A DNA stretch of 40,249 nt from Phoronis australis (lineage: Eukaryota > Phoronida > Phoronidae). The position numbers and the translations under genes were made by a program. The first letter of the stretch is position 1. Every line of letters starts with the position of its first letter. This document shows positions 33,586-40,249 of the stretch, in pieces. The notes under the pieces were generated by a model. It saw nothing but the letters and a program-made list of their open reading frames with translations. It searched no databases and was not told the origin of the DNA. The DNA is taken from the NCBI GenBank assembly GCA_002633005.1, contig NMRA01000844.1:1-40249 (forward strand), written 5' to 3'.

Positions 33586-33777
33586 ATATCAACTTACCTG
33601 CACGAGCTTGGACACGCCATCGGCCTTCAACACGAGCATAACAGTCCGATCCGAGACCAGTACATATGGATAGATTGGCGAAAAGTGACCAATCCAGTTC
33701 AGTTTAAATTACAAACTGATGCCCGAACTTTCGGGTTGGGGTACGACTTCACCAGTATCATGCACTACGGGGTAAAA
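33586..33777 (+). CDS. Astacin metalloprotease, zinc-binding active-site exon
   Basis: This exon is 192 bp, phase 0 to phase 0, between acceptor gtttaag and donor GTAAGT. It encodes 64 residues beginning ISTYLHELGHAIGLQHEH. The signature HExxHxxGxxHE supplies the three zinc histidines and the catalytic Glu. The SIMHY Met-turn follows about 42 residues later, with the Tyr that acts as a further zinc ligand in astacins. All catalytic residues are intact. Met, the usual residue after HEL, is Gly here, and the usual SRPDRD is NSPIRD. It joins exon 14926-15122 in frame across an 18.5-kb intron. The remaining 45-50 residues of the domain, including the partner of the first Cys, were not found downstream, so the gene is incomplete here or its last exons are out of reach or lost. 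Confidence 0.95.
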
Positions 33778-35865
33778 GTAAGTCAAACGGTATTATTCAC
33801 ATGGATTGGTTTCACGGTTATTTAATGTTTGCATCGGGCATTAGAGGCACTGTTGGTAGGAGCCTAATACTTCTGATGTGTGAATCGATGTAATAATAGT
33901 GTTTAAACCCAGCGTGCCTTGGCCATACATGTATCTGCCTGAATTCGATTAAAAGCATTTATTCAAATATTTATTCTTTAATTTGTGTAGCTGTGATGAA
34001 AAATCAAAGATAAAAAACAATGTTTGTGTGACGTCCACTGTGGAAATCCAGTCTTCGCCACAATTTTGTTCTGCAACAGTTATGAGTTGGAGTGGTGTCT
34101 AAAAGAAGTGAATATTGCAAGAGATTAATATTTTGAGGCGGTGCACGATCGAAAGATGCGGATATAGCAGTTGGACAAAGAGTTTGTCGATGTTTGTGTT
34201 TCCGTAAGGATGTCCGTCCAGAAATGGCACCGGTTTGAGCGTCGAGCATTTGTATGACAGTGCACGGTGGATCAAGCAATCAGTTCTGGGCCACGCTGTA
34301 CTCAGCTCCTTTTGAAAAATCATGCTTTGACTCGTCGCAGAAACAGATATTGCGTAAAGGTGTCGCAAACGTGTAAGTGCATTTGACAATGCCTGGGTGG
34401 GTGAGTGGTTGTCAGGTACATGTTGAGAATTTGCCTCAACATTATATTGGGATTATGAATGTGATTGTAGTAAGAAAGTTTTCGTCATGATTTTTTGAAA
34501 ATGCATGATATCCACATGTACGATTAATTCACGCAGACAAGGAGCACGTTCCAATGCAAGGATCACTACCATAGATCCCGCTAAATGACTAATTGACATT
34601 GTTGTGTTCTTCGTAGCTCTAACGGCCATGGGAAATCAGGATAAAAATATGTCTTTTTTACAATCACTAAAGATGTTAAAGCTAGGAAGTGTTGGGTTGT
34701 TGCCATACGCAGCGACGAAGCAAAATAAATGCGGGTAAGGTTGAAAATTTGATCATGGTTTGTCGCATCTGGGTGGGCGTGCGTCATAGCAACTGTGAAT
34801 CTTCAGTCAGCGAGGCTTTGCGTAGATGAATACGGATTGAGACACGATGTATTTATTTTCCACATGGAAAACGATGTCTAGTTTTGCTTTGCCCAGTTAA
34901 TTAAAGCTCTAAAATGAGATGGGTTATTTTTCAGGTTATGCTCTTGACCAAGGAACTGGGTTTGTTAAGTTTGATGCAGATTGATATATGAAACATTGAA
35001 CACAGTTGAAATACATGTGAGTATTATTAAAAGCTAGAATGTATAATTGACTGTCAAATATGTTTCGCGTTGATAAATGACAGGTCATTTGTTGCATGCA
35101 TTCCCCCCTTCAAAAGTGAAGACAGCCTAAGTCGACCAATGAATTGCCCCTTCGGTCTTTCAATGGATGAAACCGTGACATGAAAGAAAAACAGAAAACA
35201 TGTTTCAATGTCATATGAAACAGACAATTCATTCACCTGATAGCCTGCCCATAAATCACTTAAGAGTGAAGTATGCTTCACAGCAGGTAAATATGCCCAG
35301 CGAGGTGATAAACCCAATGTCACGGATTTGTACCATACTATGCAGTTTACCTACCTTTGAGATGGCAAACAAAACAGTACAGTCCACACAAGCTCATTTT
35401 GCCATGTTAAAGGGTAAGATTTTTTTAGCCTCCATTTTGGGGATAAACCAAGCAACAGACTCGCCAAAAATGGCTCATTTGCGATTCAAAATACAAAAGT
35501 ACTGGTGTACAACATGATAATTTGTTTATATTTCTTCAGTAAAGCTTTTTAATGTTCATTGCCGAGTCTTTAATACAGTGAATACATATAACCCAGAAAA
35601 AGCCAAGAGGCATTATAACTGGGTTAAAAAATATAAAGAGAAATCTAAATACAAATGTTATACAATAATTCATAAATTAAAAAATGATGTTAATATTACA
35701 ATGACCTACGATTACGAATGTAAATGAAACATTTTCATACACATGTATACAATTCTATCCACTAAAACAAAGAAATTTAACATTGTAAAGAAATTTAGAT
35801 ACTATTTCGAATAAAACCTTTTTTCATTGGGGCTGAGTTCTTGACATCCATATAGAAAAAATATT
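33778..35865. other. Downstream of the astacin active-site exon, no gene assigned
   Basis: The remaining astacin exons should lie here or further on, but I cannot recognise them. A VGQR tetrapeptide frame at about 34165 resembles the family's IGQR motif but lacks the LSxxD that normally follows. Other short donor-like sites (34371, 35294, 35414) have no convincing protein context. Confidence 0.4.
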
Positions 35866-36840
35866 TTGTACAATTACGGAATTTCAGACGTTTTTTTTGT
35901 AAGTATTGGGGATTTGTTCAAGTGTGTGGAAAAGCTGTACCCTCTGCTCCCTGCATACCTCACACCTCGGTGTTTAGGACTATACCGCATCTTGATCTGT
36001 TTAGGATTATTTCATGGTTGTGAGGAAGTTGGAATGATGTCAATGGGACTGGCAAGCCTTGAGTAGTGTAATACATTTTAAAGTTATCTTTGAGAGTGTC
36101 GTTTGAAGAACGTTCTTTTATTTTGGATCGCGAGGAAGTCCAATTGTCAATCCAAGTTTATATTGCAGATCTCTTAAAGTATTGGCTGAAGGAAGATGGA
36201 ATAGTGTATATATTACATTGCCGCAGTCCTGGTCTCGTGTTAGGTTTTTTGAAGGAGTCAAAGTTGTTTTTGCTTGAATAATTGTTTATGTTGGTTAAGA
36301 CTTCGAATGCATACGTGGACAGGTGGTTGCTAGTTTGCTCTAGTTGAGACTATTTAGAACCTTGATTGTGTGGGTCCCTGTGTACGTTACTCTTACGACA
36401 AAAGCTGCTTGGTATTGTAGTCTTTCTAAATGAAGAAGTATGCCAGCATTTGCCGATTGGTAGATTATGTCACAGAAGTAGAAAAGACTTGAACAGAGTT
36501 TCAAGATGCATGGAGTTGAGAGGATGCGAGACAACTCTAATTAAGTTGATGGATTTTTGTAGTTTTTGAACGAGTTTGTGACAATGAGGAGTAACTGTAA
36601 GCTGGTGGTCGAGTAGCAAGCCAAGATGATTGTGCGTGAACTTATTGGGGATAACTTCCCCATTGAGTGATAATTCTAGTGTTGGATTTGTTTAGAAATG
36701 ACTATTATTAGACTTAGAAAATATAAGATCAACACTTTTTCAGGACTAAATTTTATCTTCAATTTGTAAGACCAGTCATAGCGTTTTTTTAGAGAGAGCC
36801 AGCAAATAATTGCAATTTCTCCACATTTTGAGGTTGCATA
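35866..36840 (-). pseudogene. LINE reverse transcriptase remnant (C-terminal half)
   Basis: On the minus strand, WSYKLKIKFSPEKVLILYF (about 36765-36710) matches the LINE segment W-x-x-x-W-x-I-x-F-[SN]-P-x-K-x-E. SLNGEVIPNKFTHNHLGLLL (about 36690-36620) follows, then SINLIRVVSHPLNSMHLETL and, after a frame change, CDIIYQSANAGILLHLERLQ (36470-36400). These are the thumb-side segments of a CR1/jockey-type RT. Weaker similarity continues toward 35870. Several stops and frame changes; the catalytic core is absent. The exact clade is not determined. Confidence 0.7.
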
Positions 36841-37600
36841 GCAAACCTGGCGCAACACTGATCAACACCAGACTTTTAAACACCATGTTTGTATCTTAGC
36901 TTTGTTGATTGATGCACTAATATCGTCTGCTATTGAGCATTTTCGAACAACAATAGCAAGCTTGTTAGAACCCTTCAGTCGAAAAAAAATCCAATATTGA
37001 TACTTTTTTGGAACACTTTTGCACCAGTAAAATACATAATTTTAGTCAAAAATGTTAATACTATTTATTTAAGTTTAATGAAGTAAGACCTATTTGTTTA
37101 AATTAATTTTTCCATTTTCATTAAAATGCCACCTTTTTCGTGAACTCATTGTCCAAAATTAGGTGTCAATTTAGAGGTGATAAAATGGCTGTCGATCTTG
37201 ACTTACAGTGTTCATTGGGTTTACCTTTTATGACTTTGCTATGAGGTGGGTGTCACTACAAAAGAATACCCAAAAGAACAACAGTGCGATGTGATCTGCA
37301 CTTGCATGAAAGTTATTAACAATCACATGATGACGCCTGGAGTGAGTACGAGACCTGACTGTGTGTCCAAGACACTGGCTCATCTTGTCTTGAAGTTGGA
37401 GTTGGAATCAGATGGAAACCAAGTAGGCTATGTAACCACCCATTTCATATTGGTAGCTGTGTGCCATGCCTGAAGTGAGGGTGTCGGTCGGGTTGAAATG
37501 TCTGAAATCAGCTAACTGTATAAAACTATTTGGTCTTCCCTGTAGATCTGGTGAGTACTGCTTTGTTTGGATTTGAAGTTGTCACATTGTATACACCGGT
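36841..37600. other. No feature recognised
   Basis: AT-rich sequence with a 75-codon frame (37246-37473) lacking any recognisable motif or splice context. Confidence 0.5.
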
Positions 37601-38388
37601 GACCTAAAGTCGTGAATATAAGCATAATGAGCAGTTGATTGTCATACTACCCATTGTCCGTTAGCAACTGCTCATGTGATGTCATGGACATATATCAGCC
37701 TTCACAAATATACCTTTTTTGACAATCTTAATCCTTGTTTGTATCCGTAAGCAGAGTTTTAAAACAGTCGCTGATATCGCCGGCCATTTTAAATGAGGCC
37801 CTAAAGTTGTGGGCGTTTCGTTTAAACGGAAATGCACGAAGTATGACCACACAAGTCAACTACAGTGCTTACAGTTACTCTAGATGACACAAAAATGCAC
37901 TGCATTGTTTATTAATTCAGTTTCAATTGAAATAAATTGTTATATGTTTTTCACCCAACTTTGATTTGCACAGACGTTTTCAATGAGGTTGTTCACGTAA
38001 AACGCTAAGAACCCAGCATCAATTATCGCTCTGTATTTTATTGTTTTGGCCTTACAAAACTTGATTGACCCTGGGACATTTTGATACATTGTTCAAGCTA
38101 CCCCTGGAGCGCGTGTGTGAGTAAATCTGAACGATAAATATTCTCGAAAACATACCCCAAAAACGCACAAAAAATTGAATTAGTAAAATATGCTGTTTTT
38201 AAGATACATTTGAAAAAAAGAAGCCACTCACTCACTGTTTGTCATATTGTGAATACGAACACGTCCGGGTATTCGTTTGACGTTCGTAAGCAGGCGAACG
38301 CTGGAAACTTCAACGCCAGATGTTGTAGGGCCGCGCACAAGAGGAAATAAGGTTGTTCACGACTTTAGGGCACTCACGACTTTAGGAC
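37601..38388. mobile_element. Possible MITE or foldback element
   Basis: GACCTAAAGTCGTGA at 37601-37615 has its near complement at 38374-38388, and a second pair of the 12-mer lies inside: a variant cctaaagttgtg at 37799-37810 and cacgactttagg at 38358-38369. The motif thus occurs four times, two in each orientation, spanning about 790 bp with no coding content. I could not identify a target-site duplication. Confidence 0.4.
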
Positions 38389-38653
38389 CTCTGACGGTAG
38401 TATTTTGGTGGTAATAGACAGTTTAATGGGTCTCTGATTTGAGAACCAGTTAGTCCACTAAATAACGTGTATTATTCTGAAAGACAGGGCTAGGGTATTG
38501 CCCAGCGGCCCACACGCCCACCTATTAGTGAACAGACGCCAAATTTTGCAGAAGGGCAACATTTGTCACCATTAATTGGTACGCCGGTCAGAAACGTCCA
38601 GTAAATTCTGAAAAAAGCTGGGTCCAATCAGTACTGTAGTGGGGGCGTAAGTG

Positions 38654-38813
38654 CACCTAGGCGCAGCCAATCAACTTTTTGCAGTTTAATGTAGCACCTA
38701 CGCACCGTAAGTTACGGTATAATGGGATGTTGGCGCACGTAGGCGTAGCCAACCATCTTTTTACGCTTTAACGTCGCGCTTTACGCTCGTAATTTAAGTG
38801 ACGGCATAGTGGG
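38654..38813 (+). repeat. Two tandem units of a 77-bp GC-rich dispersed repeat
   Basis: Unit 1 (38654-38728) and unit 2 (38736-38813) both start cac[c/g]taggcg[c/t]agcca and end with [g/t]ataat/ata[g]tggga. A third relative lies at 7872-7948 in the opposite orientation. The units are diverged from each other. Confidence 0.75.
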
Positions 38814-40249
38814 ACGTAGTTTTCTTGATAAGATAGCTTACAGTATTGATGCGCGGCTACGCTGACGACAGCAATGTTGCCAAAAATTTCGGCACGCGCG
38901 ACTGCCAGGAATGCTTAGATGAGCTCATGATTGGCAAAACCCGACCAAAAGTGGTAAATGTAAACAGCTCCATTTCATTGAACGCATTACATCAATATGT
39001 TAGTCAGTGAAGACAGAAGCCCTGATTCGAGAGATCGGACTATGTTTTGGGGGTTAATGCGATACTTGGAAAGTCCCACCATCATTCAGAATCTTGCGCT
39101 GATGCACGATGTGCCAGAAGGGCTGCCAAGCCTGTGCAGAAACACAACTACGAATACCACAAGCAGAAAATCTTACTCGTAGGATGGTTCGGGTCTTCAG
39201 TCTATGGCTGATAATACCGGAGAAACATTCGCCACTTTATTGAAATGCTCTCAAGAGAATACGTTTGAGTCCCAGGACAAAGGAACAACCGTGACCAAAC
39301 GTCCTGGGCAGGTAATTCAAAATGTTGCTGTGAACTTTGAGCGGCGTTCACTTGACAAAGGAAACCAGTCATTTTGCTCTATTCTGAGCATCGTGGACCC
39401 CAAAACCAAGCCGAAGGGATCTAGAATAACATAAATCGAGAAAGAAGGCCATGATATTTGCGAGAGGTTTGGGATGGTTGCCACAATGGCAATCAGGGGA
39501 ATGCGTGAGTTCGTAGTAATTTTACCACTATGGCACTGTGGTCACTCTACTGTTTCCTGGCAGCTTATCAGCCACTCCTGTCTGAAACCCTTTTGGCCCC
39601 GCAAGGCTGTCGAACCCAATTTCCTAGGCAATACCCTCCTGTGGAAGCTACCGGATAGCCTTTCAAGAAATTCACAAACTTACTAACCACGCATGCACAT
39701 GTATTATAAACATGTAACAACGTTTGTCAACCAGCAGTGTTAAGAGTGACTCCATATAAAACCCAACAGGTAGAGTCTATACCCAAAATCACCGATTTTT
39801 TTGAAACTTAGCACATGAGTTTGGTTTCTTGCGATGTACAAAAACCTCACTTTTTAAGAATTTTCATTCATTATTTTTCTTTTTATGACCTGTACCTCCA
39901 TTTTGCAACAAAGTTGGGCGTCGAAGTGGGCATGTTTGAATGCAATTTACTAGCATGTGTGGTAAGGTCAAAACAAATGAATAATACGAATTGAAAGCGC
40001 AGTGGCTGAATAATTTAATGGTATAACTTTCAAAATCCATTTTTAAATTTGTACGTTATGAATTTGTGAGGCAAAAACGGCTATTTTTCAGGTTTTCGCT
40101 GAAGCCATTTTCGGCCAAATTTGGCACTCTGTAGAAGCCATAACGCACCTTTCCTGAAATTGACTTTATAATAATTTGTTTAGTCATTCCTAACCTGTTC
40201 ATAATCTAAAATAAAAAATCTTGCCTCTAATCTAGTTTATGCGTACGAA
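38814..40249. other. No gene assigned
   Basis: Stop-free frames at 38997-39182, 39204-39434 and 39474-39686 lie near each other on the + strand and might be one decayed coding sequence, perhaps of an element, but I find no motif or splice sites to link them. The last 500 bases are AT-rich. Confidence 0.35.

Noticed and set aside
34150-34215. VGQR in a plus-strand frame, possibly the astacin IGQR motif.
   Set aside because: The following residues are Cys/Arg-rich and lack LSxxD; no supporting acceptor. A four-residue match is weak.

Overview
The window is animal nuclear DNA: AT-rich, mostly non-coding, with GT-AG introns, degraded copia, gypsy and LINE-type retroelements, DNA-transposon copies, minisatellites, and a frequent TACATGTA palindrome of a kind often seen in marine invertebrates. 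I cannot name the phylum; a mollusc, cnidarian or other marine invertebrate would fit. No prokaryotic operon, rRNA, tRNA or CRISPR array was seen.

The main host gene is a secreted astacin (M12A) zinc metalloprotease on the + strand. It is scattered over at least 27 kb and hidden among large introns. Four consecutive internal exons and one more upstream can be read from sequence, and their splice phases agree at every junction: 6144-6273 (propeptide), 7243-7372 (propeptide with the aspartate-switch region), 8963-9051 (basic cleavage site and mature N-terminus), 14926-15122 (N-terminal catalytic subdomain with three cysteines) and 33586-33777 (zinc-binding helix and Met-turn). A signal-peptide exon may lie at 3090-3125. 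The last part of the catalytic domain was not found. The 18.5-kb intron before the active-site exon holds most of the mobile DNA.

Layout: 1-6143 is mostly featureless, with small minisatellites and a possible minus-strand gene at about 4100-4970. 6497-6905 is a long, nearly perfect hairpin between microsatellites. 9052-14925 is a quiet intron with a 54-bp minisatellite. 16804-17236 is a duplicated segment around an N. 17617-19146 and 27175-28905 are two inverted copies of a 1.7-kb TTAA-associated element with 15-bp inverted termini. 19322-24205 is a copia retrotransposon with LTRs, PBS, PPT and a CCTAG target-site duplication. 24377-25313 is a repeat carrying CTCF-consensus-like motifs. 26907-30062 is a gypsy-like element interrupted by the second TTAA element. 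31197-33082 is the 5' part of another gypsy-like element on the minus strand. 35870-36840 is a LINE remnant. 37601-38388 may be a MITE, and 38654-38813 holds a 77-bp dispersed repeat also present at 7872-7948.

Three single Ns (9836, 16978, 23782) look like contig joins. Two are flanked by near-identical direct repeats, so the scaffold probably contains unmerged overlaps, and the copia 3' end should not be read literally.
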